From the NCBI GenBank assembly GCA_937898675.1, contig CALEJB010000045.1, forward strand, positions 83,163 to 147,162: a DNA stretch of 64,000 nt, written 5' to 3'. How positions within the stretch are numbered: position 1 is the first letter of the stretch; every line of letters starts with the position of its first letter. The notes beneath the pieces are model-generated. The model did no database searches. It saw only the letters and a list, made by a program, of their open reading frames with translations, and was not told the origin of the DNA. The stretch is from an uncultured Prevotellaceae bacterium. GTDB lineage: Bacteria > Bacteroidota > Bacteroidia > Bacteroidales > Muribaculaceae. The translations under genes were made by a program, and so were the position numbers. Shown here piece after piece: positions 16,943 to 24,874 of this stretch.

Positions 16943-18073
16943 TTACAGTCGCTGCTGCACGTCGTGAAGCATCTGTTGTTTCCAGGCGGGGAAATCGCCG
17001 GCGATGATGTGCTTGCGCGCCTCGCCCACGAGCCACAGGTAAAACGCCAAGTTGTGAACGCTTGCAATCTGCATCGCCAGAATCTCCTGCGCGATGAACA
17101 GATGGCGGACGTAGGCCCGCGAATAGATGCGGTCAACAATCGAGGGGCCATCTTCCTGCAAGGGTGCGAAATCATCGGCCCACTTCTTGTTGCGCATGTT
17201 CATGATGCCGTGGCGGGTGAACAGCATGCCGTTGCGCCCGTTGCGGGTAGGCATCACGCAGTCCATCATGTCCACGCCGCGGTCGATGGCTTCGAGGATG
17301 TTGGCGGGCGTGCCCACACCCATCAGATAGCGGGGGCGGTCCTGGGGCAGGATGTCATTGACCACCTCAATCATCTCATACATCTTCTCGGTGGGCTCGC
17401 CCACGGCGAGGCCACCGATGGCGTTGCCGTCGGCGCCCAGGTCGGCGACAAACTTGGCCGATTCCTGGCGCAAGTCCTTGTAAACGCATCCCTGCACGAT
17501 GGGAAAATAGGCCTGGCTGTGGCCGTAAAGCGGCTCAGTTTCCTTGAAATGCTTCCAGCCGCGCTCGAGCCAGCGGTGGGTCAGCGTCAACGACTTGCGG
17601 GCATAGTTGTAGTCGCTGGTGCCGGGCGGGCACTCGTCCAGCGCCATCATGATGTCGCTGCCAATGATGCGCTCGATGTCCACCACCTTCTCGGGGGTGA
17701 AAAGGTGCTTGCTGCCGTCGATGTGGCTGCGGAAGGTCACGCCCTCGTCGGTGAGTTTGCGGTTCTCGGCCAGGGAGAACACCTGAAAACCGCCGCTGTC
17801 GGTCAAGATGGGGCGGTCCCATCCGTTGAACTTGTGCAAGCCACCGGCGCGCCCGATGATGTCCATGCCAGGGCGCAGGTAGAGGTGATAGGTATTGCCC
17901 AAGATGATTTGGGCGTGTATGTCGTCACGCAGTTCAGGCATGTGCACGGCCTTGACGGCGCCGACAGTGCCCACGGGCATGAAAATGGGCGTCTCAATCT
18001 GGCCGTGTCCCGTAGTAATCAAACCAGCGCGGGCATTGGTGCCTGATGCGGATGCGATGAGTTCAAAATCCAT
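16943..18073 (-). CDS. tgt: tRNA-guanine transglycosylase
   Basis: Tgt exchanges G34 of GUN-anticodon tRNAs for preQ1, the product of the queDECF genes at the left of the window. The 376-residue protein has catalytic Asp92 (LTDSGGFQVF), Asp271 (DCVMPTRNGR), GGLAVGE and YLMGVGTP. Oddly, the zinc-binding CxCxxC expected near residues 309-314 reads GPSIVD, with no cysteine, while the fourth ligand position (His340 in ASVHN) is kept. Otherwise length and core look active. The -7 box at 18098-18105 is its likely promoter. Confidence 0.93.
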   Translation of the reverse strand: MDFELIASASGTNARAGLITTGHGQIETPIFMPVGTVGAVKAVHMPELRDDIHAQIILGNTYHLYLRPGMDIIGRAGGLHKFNGWDRPILTDSGGFQVFSLAENRKLTDEGVTFRSHIDGSKHLFTPEKVVDIERIIGSDIMMALDECPPGTSDYNYARKSLTLTHRWLERGWKHFKETEPLYGHSQAYFPIVQGCVYKDLRQESAKFVADLGADGNAIGGLAVGEPTEKMYEMIEVVNDILPQDRPRYLMGVGTPANILEAIDRGVDMMDCVMPTRNGRNGMLFTRHGIMNMRNKKWADDFAPLQEDGPSIVDRIYSRAYVRHLFIAQEILAMQIASVHNLAFYLWLVGEARKHIIAGDFPAWKQQMLHDVQQRL

Positions 18074-18097
18074 GTGTTCTCGCGTCTAAAAATCGTG

Positions 18098-18105
18098 CAA
18101 AGTTA
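18098..18105 (-). promoter_or_regulatory. -7 box for tgt
   Basis: TAACTTTG on the minus strand, 24 nt before the tgt ATG. Confidence 0.5.
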
Positions 18106-18167
18106 GTGAAAAGTTTTGAGTCCATGGCGCGGCGGGAGCACATTTTGCCGCAAGCGCCACTGTTTTA

Positions 18168-18208
18168 ACAAAAAAAACGAGGTCCGGCTGAGTTGTCAAC
18201 CGGGCCCC
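18168..18208 (-). terminator. terminator after the coiled-coil protein gene
   Basis: On the minus strand GGGGCCCGGTTG / CAGCCGGACCTC forms a 12-bp stem (wobbles, one mismatch) with a 6-nt loop, followed by CG and a seven-T run. It ends the transcript of the gene at 18232-18861. Confidence 0.75.
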
Positions 18209-18231
18209 GGTAATCATGTCGGGCAGCGAAA

Positions 18232-18861
18232 TCAGTTGTATTTTTCCACCTCCTTCTTGGCCTTCTCAAGGTTCTTTTGAGCCTTTTCGATATCCTTGGC
18301 AGCATTGTCGCGCTTCTTTTGCAGGTCGGCAATCTGCTTGGCCTGCTTCTCGCTCAATTTGAGTTTTTCTTCGTCCATCTTGACCTTCTCCTCGGCAGTA
18401 GCGTTGGCCTTTTTGGCATGCTTGTCCATGAGTTTTTGGGTATCCTTGGCTTGCTTTTCAGGCAGTTCGCGCATCTTCTTCTCCACTTCGTTCTGCTTTT
18501 TTTGAGCATCATTCAGTTTATCCTGTGCCTTGGCATAGTTGTCGCGGGCCTTTTGGCGCTTTTCGATTGCCTTTTGCTCCTCCTTGGCCTTTTTCTCGGC
18601 CTTCTTGGCTTCCTTCTCGGCCTTTTGAGCCTCCTTCTTTTGCTTCTGAGCGGCCTCCTTTGCATCCTTTGCCTGCTCCTCTTGCTTCTTCAGAGCCTGC
18701 TTTTGCTGTTCCTCGTTTTCTTTCATTTGGGCAGCCTGCTGTTGCAGTTGTTTCTGCTGCTCAACAGTGAGCGTTTTCACTTGGGGGTCCTGGTTTTGAG
18801 CCATAGCCGCGGGAGCGGCAGCGAGGCAGAAAAGCACTGCCAACATCATCATCTTTTTCAT
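18232..18861 (-). CDS. secreted Lys/Glu/Ala-rich coiled-coil protein
   Basis: A 209-residue protein with a clean signal peptide (cleavage likely after AAMA, about residue 21). The rest is almost pure charged helix (KKAEKKAKEEQKAIEKRQKA and similar), predicted as one long coiled coil from about residue 30 to the C-terminus. No enzymatic domain is visible. It may act as a periplasmic spacer or envelope-stabilising protein, but that is inference. A strong terminator follows, so it is probably a single-gene unit. Confidence 0.8.
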   Translation of the reverse strand: MKKMMMLAVLFCLAAAPAAMAQNQDPQVKTLTVEQQKQLQQQAAQMKENEEQQKQALKKQEEQAKDAKEAAQKQKKEAQKAEKEAKKAEKKAKEEQKAIEKRQKARDNYAKAQDKLNDAQKKQNEVEKKMRELPEKQAKDTQKLMDKHAKKANATAEEKVKMDEEKLKLSEKQAKQIADLQKKRDNAAKDIEKAQKNLEKAKKEVEKYN

Positions 18862-18933
18862 AATAGTCTTGGTTTTATTAAATTATCAATATATAAAGTA
18901 TTATAAAGACTCGAACCTGCCCAAAAAGTTTAA

Positions 18934-20685
18934 TCACCATTTGCGGTTGGGAGCGTCAAATATCAAGAGGCGGCTCATGTCCCAGACCTTGCGCTGGTGG
19001 GGCGTGAGCGCAGTGCTGTCGCCAATCACCGACATGTTGCGGGGCTGCACGGCACTCGTGACGCTGTATCGCAAGATACTGTGTCCCAACCCCTTCCACT
19101 CGTAGGAATTGGCACCCATCACGTCAAGTAGCGTGGGGAACACATCCACCTGGCCGATAACGGGCTCGTAACGCAACTTGGTGCCCGTGCCCAGGATAAT
19201 CATGGGGATGCCCCAGTCATCTGGCACAAACTGCTCGTCGGGGCGTCCGACAATGCGGTTATAGTACAGTTGGGTGTGGTCGCTCACAATGGCGATGACG
19301 GTGTTTTGACGCATGCCCTGAGCCTCAAGCGCGCCGATGAACGCTCCGATGCAACTGTCGGTCACATTCACACAGTTGAGGTAGTTGCGCGCCTCGGCGT
19401 TGAGTGTGTCGCTGGCGGTAATCCATGAGGGCCGCACCTTGCCGGCGGCATAGGGCGTGTGCATGGTCATAGTCACCATCTCGAGGAAAAACGGCTGGCG
19501 CAGTTCGGGCAAGAGGCCCGCAGCAAAGTCGGTCATCGCCGCATCGTCAACCTGGCTGTGGCGCGCCAACGCACCAGCGAGGTGGTCGCGCGTGTAGAGC
19601 GTATCAAATCCGTAGGTGCGGGCCGTCACGTTCTGGTTCCAGTTCTTGCCCGGCGTGCAAATGATTTCGCGGCAGTCATAGCCCGGCAATGCCGCAGCCA
19701 GCGTGGGATATGGGCCAACGCCATGATTCACCGCCACTGCCGCGTCGCGCAGGGGCAGCAGGCCGGTGTTGTAGATGAAATGGGCGTCGCTCGAATGGCC
19801 GTGGCTGGTCTGGAAAAGCACATGCGGCGCATAGATGACGCTGTCGCCCGCCATAATGCTGTTGAGCACAGGCGTCACCTCGCGGCAATCGACCTGCATG
19901 CCGATGGGCCAAGTGTGCAGTGACTCGACGATGATGAGCACCAAATTGGGCTTATCGCCAGCGGCAAAGCGGTTATCGGTATAATGCGGGCAATCCTCGG
20001 CGAGGAATTTTGCCGCTTGGGCACGCTCGGCATCGCTCACGCCGCGGCCGCTCAGCAACACGTCATGCAGCGTGAACAGACCATAAGGGATAAGGCCATT
20101 GCGGGCAAAATAACCGCTGTTGCTGAAATTGTGCAAGAAGCGCGACTTAAAGCCGTCGGCCCCGTTGTAGTAGCCTGCCGCGCCGACGAGCAAAGCGGCA
20201 GCCAGCGAACACAAGAACGGTTTAAGCCTCGCGCCGTCGTTCGCCGCGCGTTTGCCGACAAGGCAAGCGATTATGAGCAGCAAAAACGGAACGACGACGA
20301 GCAAATCCTGCCATCGCAAGAGGGTCAGGGTGCTGTCCATCAAAGTCGAATTCACATTATCGGTCAGCGTCATGCTCTGCCACGGCATCAGGTCGTCGTA
20401 GGCGCGGCAGTAGCACATCTGCACCACGCACCACACGGTGAGCAAGGTTAGCGGGATCCACACCAGCCACCGCCATCGCCGGCGCAATAGCCAGTAGGGC
20501 GAGAGCAACAGCAGCGCATTGGCAACGCTGACGGCAACGGCATGCCACTCGTGCAGCATGCGCCCCACCCCGCCCAGATGCGTGTCGAGCGCCACGACAA
20601 AGCACTGCCACGACACCGCCGCGACACACATCGCAAAGAACAGGATGCCGTAACGCTTGAATGATAATGTGGATTTCTTGAACAT
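18934..20685 (-). CDS. LTA synthase-like membrane sulfatase/phosphotransferase
   Basis: A 583-residue protein with five N-terminal membrane segments (to about residue 190) and a periplasmic alkaline-phosphatase-superfamily domain of the LtaS / phosphoglycerol or phosphoethanolamine transferase type. Metal site and nucleophile regions are NLVLIIVESLH (about 250), GHSSDAHF (about 300; LtaS has Thr in a similar G-x-T-S-D-A context, here Ser) and IVSDHTQLYYN (about 480). The acceptor may be a lipid A or surface glycan. The ATG at 20685 lies 8 nt after a -7 box; an upstream frame extension is not needed. Confidence 0.8.
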   Translation of the reverse strand: MFKKSTLSFKRYGILFFAMCVAAVSWQCFVVALDTHLGGVGRMLHEWHAVAVSVANALLLLSPYWLLRRRWRWLVWIPLTLLTVWCVVQMCYCRAYDDLMPWQSMTLTDNVNSTLMDSTLTLLRWQDLLVVVPFLLLIIACLVGKRAANDGARLKPFLCSLAAALLVGAAGYYNGADGFKSRFLHNFSNSGYFARNGLIPYGLFTLHDVLLSGRGVSDAERAQAAKFLAEDCPHYTDNRFAAGDKPNLVLIIVESLHTWPIGMQVDCREVTPVLNSIMAGDSVIYAPHVLFQTSHGHSSDAHFIYNTGLLPLRDAAVAVNHGVGPYPTLAAALPGYDCREIICTPGKNWNQNVTARTYGFDTLYTRDHLAGALARHSQVDDAAMTDFAAGLLPELRQPFFLEMVTMTMHTPYAAGKVRPSWITASDTLNAEARNYLNCVNVTDSCIGAFIGALEAQGMRQNTVIAIVSDHTQLYYNRIVGRPDEQFVPDDWGIPMIILGTGTKLRYEPVIGQVDVFPTLLDVMGANSYEWKGLGHSILRYSVTSAVQPRNMSVIGDSTALTPHQRKVWDMSRLLIFDAPNRKW

Positions 20686-20693
20686 ATCTGCCG

Positions 20694-20701
20694 CAAAAAT
20701 A
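20694..20701 (-). promoter_or_regulatory. -7 box for LTA synthase-like gene
   Basis: TATTTTTG on the minus strand, 8 nt before the ATG at 20685; it supports that start over the longer frame. Confidence 0.45.
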
Positions 20702-20814
20702 GCATTTTTTTCACAACTTAACGCCAAAAAACGCCATTTGCCGCATGAAATTATTCAAAATGCCCCTGCGACAAGACAACGGAACCATCATAACCCCTAA
20801 TTCCAGTCTTCTTA

Positions 20815-21213
20815 CTATGCGCAGCCGTCGCGGTCGCTGCGGCCGTCGATAAAACCCTCGTCATAACCGCGCCCGTAGCCATCGAGGTACTGCTCGCGGG
20901 CCTTGCCGCGCAGTTTGGTCTGGGGATTGTAACTGTCCTCATAGCCACCGCCACAGTCGGCGCCATCGTCATAGCCGTCGTCGTAGCCATCGTCATAGCC
21001 CATCTCCCAGTACTTGCTTGCGCTGGAGGCCTTTTTGCGTTTAGCCGATTTCTTGGGTTTGCGAGACTGTTTCTTCTTGGTGTTTTTTTTCTTTTTAGTG
21101 GCCTTGGCGGCGAGGGTGACGGACTCCTGGAACGAAACGGGCTCGGGAATCAACGCACTAGCCGTCAGACTGATGACAAGGTTGATGATGATGGCCAGGC
21201 AAAGGTTCTTCAT
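20815..21213 (-). CDS. small secreted low-complexity protein with YDDG repeats
   Basis: A 132-residue protein beginning MKNLCLAIIINLVISLTASA, a signal peptide. A strongly basic run of Lys/Arg follows (about 38-60), then three tandem YDDG units and further Gly/Asp/Tyr repeats (YGRGYDEGFIDGRSDRDG). The basic and acidic blocks could self-associate or bind polyanions and cations; no family is recognised. It starts 19 nt after the UmuD-like gene on the same strand, so it may be SOS co-expressed. Confidence 0.65.
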   Translation of the reverse strand: MKNLCLAIIINLVISLTASALIPEPVSFQESVTLAAKATKKKKNTKKKQSRKPKKSAKRKKASSASKYWEMGYDDGYDDGYDDGADCGGGYEDSYNPQTKLRGKAREQYLDGYGRGYDEGFIDGRSDRDGCA

Positions 21214-21232
21214 TGCTGATAGTGATGTGAGG

Positions 21233-21667
21233 TTACATGCGCTTGACAATGTGTGTGACGACGCCCCACACTTGGAAATTACTCTCCTCGCTGATGTGCA
21301 GTGGGGGGAACGAGGCATTGGCGGGCGTCAGATAAACGCCGTCGTCGCGCACAGTAACGCGCTTGACGGTGAAGTCGCCGTCCACAAAGCACACGGCGAT
21401 GCAGCCGTCGCGGGCGGGGACAGAGCGGTCGATGATGAGCAGGTCGCCCTCGTTGATGCCCGCATCGACCATCGAATTGCCGATGACGCGGGCACAGAAT
21501 GTGGCAGCAGGATTGCTGATGAGTTCACGGTTGAGATCGATGCTGTTGGCATACTCGCCCTGGGCAGGGCTGGGAAAACCCGCCTGGATGCGCGTCTCAA
21601 ACGCATGCGGCCCTTGAACCTTTGTGCTGGATGCGACCTGCGATATTTCAAGTTCGTGAGGTTCCAT
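21233..21667 (-). CDS. umuD: UmuD-like S24 peptidase (LexA/UmuD family)
   Basis: A 144-residue self-cleaving protease closely matching UmuD. The cleavage region is AGFPSPAQGEY (about 29-39; Ala-Gly as in LexA, where E. coli UmuD has Cys-Gly). Nucleophile Ser is in GNSMVDAGINEGD (about 64) and the general-base Lys in DGDFTVKRV (about 101). It should be activated by RecA filaments in DNA damage. It has no DNA-binding domain, so it is not LexA. No umuC polymerase gene lies next to it. ATG 21667 is chosen over an in-frame TTG 3 nt upstream. Confidence 0.88.
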   Translation of the reverse strand: MEPHELEISQVASSTKVQGPHAFETRIQAGFPSPAQGEYANSIDLNRELISNPAATFCARVIGNSMVDAGINEGDLLIIDRSVPARDGCIAVCFVDGDFTVKRVTVRDDGVYLTPANASFPPLHISEESNFQVWGVVTHIVKRM

Positions 21668-21670
21668 CAA

Positions 21671-22450
21671 TCAAATGTTTACAATCAGCCCGTCATAGGC
21701 CAGTTCGATGCCAGCGGGCAAAACTTCATGCGACCGGGCATGCAGGCCAATGCCGTCGCTCATGTGAATCAGAAAAGTCTTGCCGGGCTTGACGCGCTCA
21801 ACAACCGCGAGTGTCTCGCCCAGGCTCATGTGGGAGTTGTGCTCAGTCATGCGCAAGGCATTGATGACCAGCAGCGGGATGCCCTTGAGACGGTCAACCT
21901 GCTCATCGGCAATGAATTTGCAATCGGTGATATAGGCCATGGGGCCGATGCGGTAACCACAGATGGGCAACTTGTCGTGCATCACGGGAATGGGCTGAAT
22001 GGTGACGCCCCGGACCTCAAACGGCTGGTTGCCCTCGCCCACGACATGCTCATCAAAACGGGCTACGCCAGGATAAGGATGCTCGGCAAAGCAGTATGGA
22101 ATGCGCTGGTGCAATGCGTCAAGCACGCGTTGCTGGGCATAGAGCGGAAAACCGTCCTCATGCCGATAGCAATAGGTGCGCAAGTCGTCCAAACCCGCCA
22201 CATGGTCGAAATGGAAATGGGTGAGCAAGACGGCGTCGAGCCGGGTATCGGAGGCGCGCAGCATCTGGGTGCGGAAATCGGGGCCGCAGTCGATGAGCAA
22301 ATTGGCACCCTTGTAACGCACGACAGCCGACGCGCGCAGGCGCTTGTCGCGGGGGTCGGTGCTGCGGCACACCGGGCATGGGCACAGCAGCATGGGCACA
22401 CCCGTTGACGTGCCTGTACCAAGGAATTCTATTTCAAGTCCGTATGCCAT
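21671..22450 (-). CDS. metallo-beta-lactamase fold hydrolase (PhnP/RNase Z-like)
   Basis: A roughly 259-residue hydrolase starting MAYGLEIEFLGTGTSTGVPMLLCPCPVC. This N-terminus and THFHFDHVAGLDDLR (HxHxDH) are typical of the PhnP-like cyclic phosphodiesterase group, with CxCxxC possibly holding an extra structural zinc. Later metal ligands are in VMHDK, YITDCK, and the helical MTEHNSHMSLGE. Substrate is probably a cyclic phosphodiester or nucleic acid end. The longer frame to 22522 runs into the previous gene and is not used. It is 3 nt from the UmuD gene. Confidence 0.8.
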   Translation of the reverse strand: MAYGLEIEFLGTGTSTGVPMLLCPCPVCRSTDPRDKRLRASAVVRYKGANLLIDCGPDFRTQMLRASDTRLDAVLLTHFHFDHVAGLDDLRTYCYRHEDGFPLYAQQRVLDALHQRIPYCFAEHPYPGVARFDEHVVGEGNQPFEVRGVTIQPIPVMHDKLPICGYRIGPMAYITDCKFIADEQVDRLKGIPLLVINALRMTEHNSHMSLGETLAVVERVKPGKTFLIHMSDGIGLHARSHEVLPAGIELAYDGLIVNI

Positions 22451-22463
22451 ATCACCAATCACT

Positions 22464-23441
22464 TCAGCGCCTGAACTGACTGAGCAGCCCGTCAACAAAA
22501 TACAGATAGGAACCGCCGTCATAGTACCAGTACTCCCTCATGCCGCCCTGGTCAGGGTTCTCATTGATGCGGTTGGGGCTGCCCAGCGCCAAGCGGCACT
22601 CCTCCTTGGTCATTCCGACGACGACCTCGCCTCGCGTGATGCGCAGCCAGTTGGCATCGCCAATGAGTGGATAGCCCAGGTGGGGGTCAGAGGCGGTGAA
22701 CAACGCGTCAAAGTCGCGTCCGCGCATCGCCGAGCCGTTGACACTCATCCACACCATGGCCCGCTCGCGCGAGTCAATGGCAGTGAACAGCACCCGCAAC
22801 GGCATCACGGCATTGCCCGCTTTCACACCGTCGATGTGCACCTTGACGAAATGGCGGCCGTCGCGCATCTGCTCGGTGCCGCAGTCATACCAGATGGGCG
22901 TCTTGATAAAGTAATCGTTGCCTTCGACCTGCCGTGCGATGTGGTCCACCATGTCCATGTCGATGAGCATCGGGACAGAGAATCCCGGACGGAACTCACC
23001 GATGGTCTTGTCGGTGCGATAGACATAGGTTTTGCCCGTAGCGGAGTCCTTGAAGATGATATTTACCGTGCTGCGGTTGTCGTAGATGCTGCCCGTCTCA
23101 TAGCCCACATACTTGAGCACACGGCCCGTGAGGTTGATGGTGTCGGCAACATCATCCTGGGAATGGGCAAACAGCAGTCGCACCTGGTTGTCGGCCACCC
23201 AAAAGCGCTTGCCCGGCTGCCATGCCGGCAGCGAGTCCACAAATGCGTCAAGCGTCACGGGGGCCTGACGCGCATCCATCTCATCGATCACGCGGCTCAC
23301 ATCCTTGTCGGTAACGCGCTCGTTGAGTTCAATGCCCGTGCCGCATGATGACAGCGCCAGACAGCACAAACCCAACATGACCGCAGGCCGCAGCCCCCTG
23401 AAGGCGCGGTCCATCCAACCCGATACCGGCAGTGGTCGCAT
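22464..23441 (-). CDS. hypothetical lipoprotein
   Basis: A 325-residue exported protein of unknown family. A hydrophobic segment ends in lipobox LSSC (RPAVMLGLCCLALSSC), then about 290 residues of mixed alpha/beta character. The C-terminal part GMTKEECRLALGSPNRI ... YWYYDGGSYLYFVDG resembles the SmpA/BamE-like beta-lipoprotein module, in which a helix is followed by strands reading out a Y-rich hairpin; that is a pattern match only. The ATG at 23441 lies 10 nt past the preceding gene; 23414 is an alternative. Confidence 0.65.
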   Translation of the reverse strand: MRPLPVSGWMDRAFRGLRPAVMLGLCCLALSSCGTGIELNERVTDKDVSRVIDEMDARQAPVTLDAFVDSLPAWQPGKRFWVADNQVRLLFAHSQDDVADTINLTGRVLKYVGYETGSIYDNRSTVNIIFKDSATGKTYVYRTDKTIGEFRPGFSVPMLIDMDMVDHIARQVEGNDYFIKTPIWYDCGTEQMRDGRHFVKVHIDGVKAGNAVMPLRVLFTAIDSRERAMVWMSVNGSAMRGRDFDALFTASDPHLGYPLIGDANWLRITRGEVVVGMTKEECRLALGSPNRINENPDQGGMREYWYYDGGSYLYFVDGLLSQFRR

Positions 23442-23451
23442 GCCCCGACTG

Positions 23452-23874
23452 TTACTTTTTCTTGGCTTGCTGTTCCTTCTCGAGGCTGGCATCGATGGCA
23501 TTGGAAAGCGACTGGATGTCCACGCCGCCATTCAAGGCATCGCCAGTAAGCTCATTGATGGCACTATCCTTGGAAACCCCATTGTCCATCTTGATGGTTA
23601 CGATATAAGCTGCTGCCTTGTCACGCGCCTCCTTCAATACCTGCTGAAAGTCGGCGACGGCTTTCTCGTCACCTGCGGCAATCACCTCCTGCTCCATGTC
23701 GCGAATCTGCTTGTCGAGTTGCATCACGGCAGCAGTGTCCTGCCTTTGGCACATCTCGTTCAGCTGGTCGGCCAACTTCTGGCCCTCGGCCTTATAGTCC
23801 TTGTCTCCACTCTTAATGCAGCCCGCCAGCGACACGCACACGGCGAAGGCGACAATCACTAATAATTTCTTCAT
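23452..23874 (-). CDS. hypothetical helical lipoprotein
   Basis: A 140-residue protein with signal peptide and lipobox LAGC at Cys19, then an all-helical, charged mature part (KLADQLNEMCQRQ, KEARDKAAAYIV) ending in KEQQAKKK. No family recognised. It is flanked by the TSCPD gene (21 nt upstream) and the larger lipoprotein gene (10 nt downstream), consistent with one transcript. Confidence 0.7.
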   Translation of the reverse strand: MKKLLVIVAFAVCVSLAGCIKSGDKDYKAEGQKLADQLNEMCQRQDTAAVMQLDKQIRDMEQEVIAAGDEKAVADFQQVLKEARDKAAAYIVTIKMDNGVSKDSAINELTGDALNGGVDIQSLSNAIDASLEKEQQAKKK

Positions 23875-23895
23875 ATTTTTCTATCTGCTAATTGG

Positions 23896-24159
23896 TTATT
23901 TTCCTGTTTTATTTGCCAGAGCTTCGCTCAGCGCCGTCGCCAACTGGTCGGGGCACGACGTGCTCTTGTAGCCACAGCGTATGCCCTGCAACTTGGCAAT
24001 GGCGTCCTGGGCCTTCATGCCGCGGACAAGCGCAGACACCGCCTGCAGATTGCCGTGGCATCCGCCCAAAAACTGAACGCTCTTGATAACGCCGTCCTCA
24101 CTGAGTTCAATATCAATCTGGACGGAACAAGTTCCATGGGTATAATAGGTATATTGCAT
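23896..24159 (-). CDS. TSCPD domain protein (TIGR03905 family)
   Basis: An 87-residue protein matching the small stand-alone TSCPD family, named after its TSCPDQL motif (here about residues 67-73) and related to the C-terminal domain of some ribonucleotide reductases. Cysteines Cys11, Cys34, Cys62 and Cys69 may bind metal. Biochemical role is unknown. It lies 5 nt after the Crp-type regulator gene. Confidence 0.85.
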   Translation of the reverse strand: MQYTYYTHGTCSVQIDIELSEDGVIKSVQFLGGCHGNLQAVSALVRGMKAQDAIAKLQGIRCGYKSTSCPDQLATALSEALANKTGK

Positions 24160-24164
24160 TGCAA

Positions 24165-24842
24165 TCAGTTATTCAATAATGAGAACAGCCCACGAGGGTC
24201 AAGAATCTTCATCTCGTTGCTGTCATACTCGATAATATCCTGCCCGCTCAACTTGTCCAGCGCCGCGATGAGAGTCGTGCGCTGGGTACTCAACAACGAG
24301 CAGAGGTCTTTCTGCTTATACCGCAGCGTGATGTCCTTGGCGCCGCTGGCGGCCACGGCACCGACGATAGAGGCCAAACGCTCGGACACCGAACCGTCCT
24401 TGATGGCAAGGACCGATGAGAAACCGCGCTGACTGCGCGACGACAAGTAATTCAAAATATTGAACAAAAACACCTTGTCGCTGGAAATCATCTTGATGTA
24501 GTCACTCTTAACCAGCTGGAGAATGCCACAAGAACCCACAGCACGGGCGCTGAAGGGATAGACCGTTTCACGCCCGAACAGATAGTCGGCAGCAAGCACT
24601 TGAGGCGCGGACAGCGTCTGCAGCAACGACACTTTCAGACGTGTGAACGGCGTCTCGAGGCGCAGTTGCCCCGACACGATGAACTTGACATGAGAGCAAG
24701 GCTCGCCGGCGGCAATAATCTGCTCGTTGTCCTTGTACTTGAGGAAATGAAACGGCATTTTCTCGACCAGCGCCGTGATTTTCTCGGTGCTCACGCCTTG
24801 AAAAAGCGGCAGTCGCTTCAACTGTTTGTACATAATATTCAT
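24165..24842 (-). CDS. Crp/Fnr-family transcriptional regulator
   Basis: A 225-residue regulator with an N-terminal cyclic-nucleotide-binding-like beta-barrel (LPLFQGVSTEKI, IIAAGEPCSHVKFIVSGQLRL) and a C-terminal winged helix (about 150-215: SVSERLASIV, KQKDLCSLLSTQRTTLIAALDKL). No cysteine cluster for an Fnr-type iron-sulfur centre is seen at the N-terminus. The ATG at 24842 gives MNIMYKQLKRLPLF; 24833 is an alternative. It directly precedes the TSCPD gene and may autoregulate this cluster. Confidence 0.85.
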   Translation of the reverse strand: MNIMYKQLKRLPLFQGVSTEKITALVEKMPFHFLKYKDNEQIIAAGEPCSHVKFIVSGQLRLETPFTRLKVSLLQTLSAPQVLAADYLFGRETVYPFSARAVGSCGILQLVKSDYIKMISSDKVFLFNILNYLSSRSQRGFSSVLAIKDGSVSERLASIVGAVAASGAKDITLRYKQKDLCSLLSTQRTTLIAALDKLSGQDIIEYDSNEMKILDPRGLFSLLNN

Positions 24843-24874
24843 GACAATGCCTGTTTCTCCCTTAATCAACCTGG

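Noticed and set aside
21014..22408. Long plus-strand frame (464 codons) opposite the UmuD and MBL genes
   Set aside because: Antisense shadow of GC-rich genes; the minus-strand genes have clear families and motifs.
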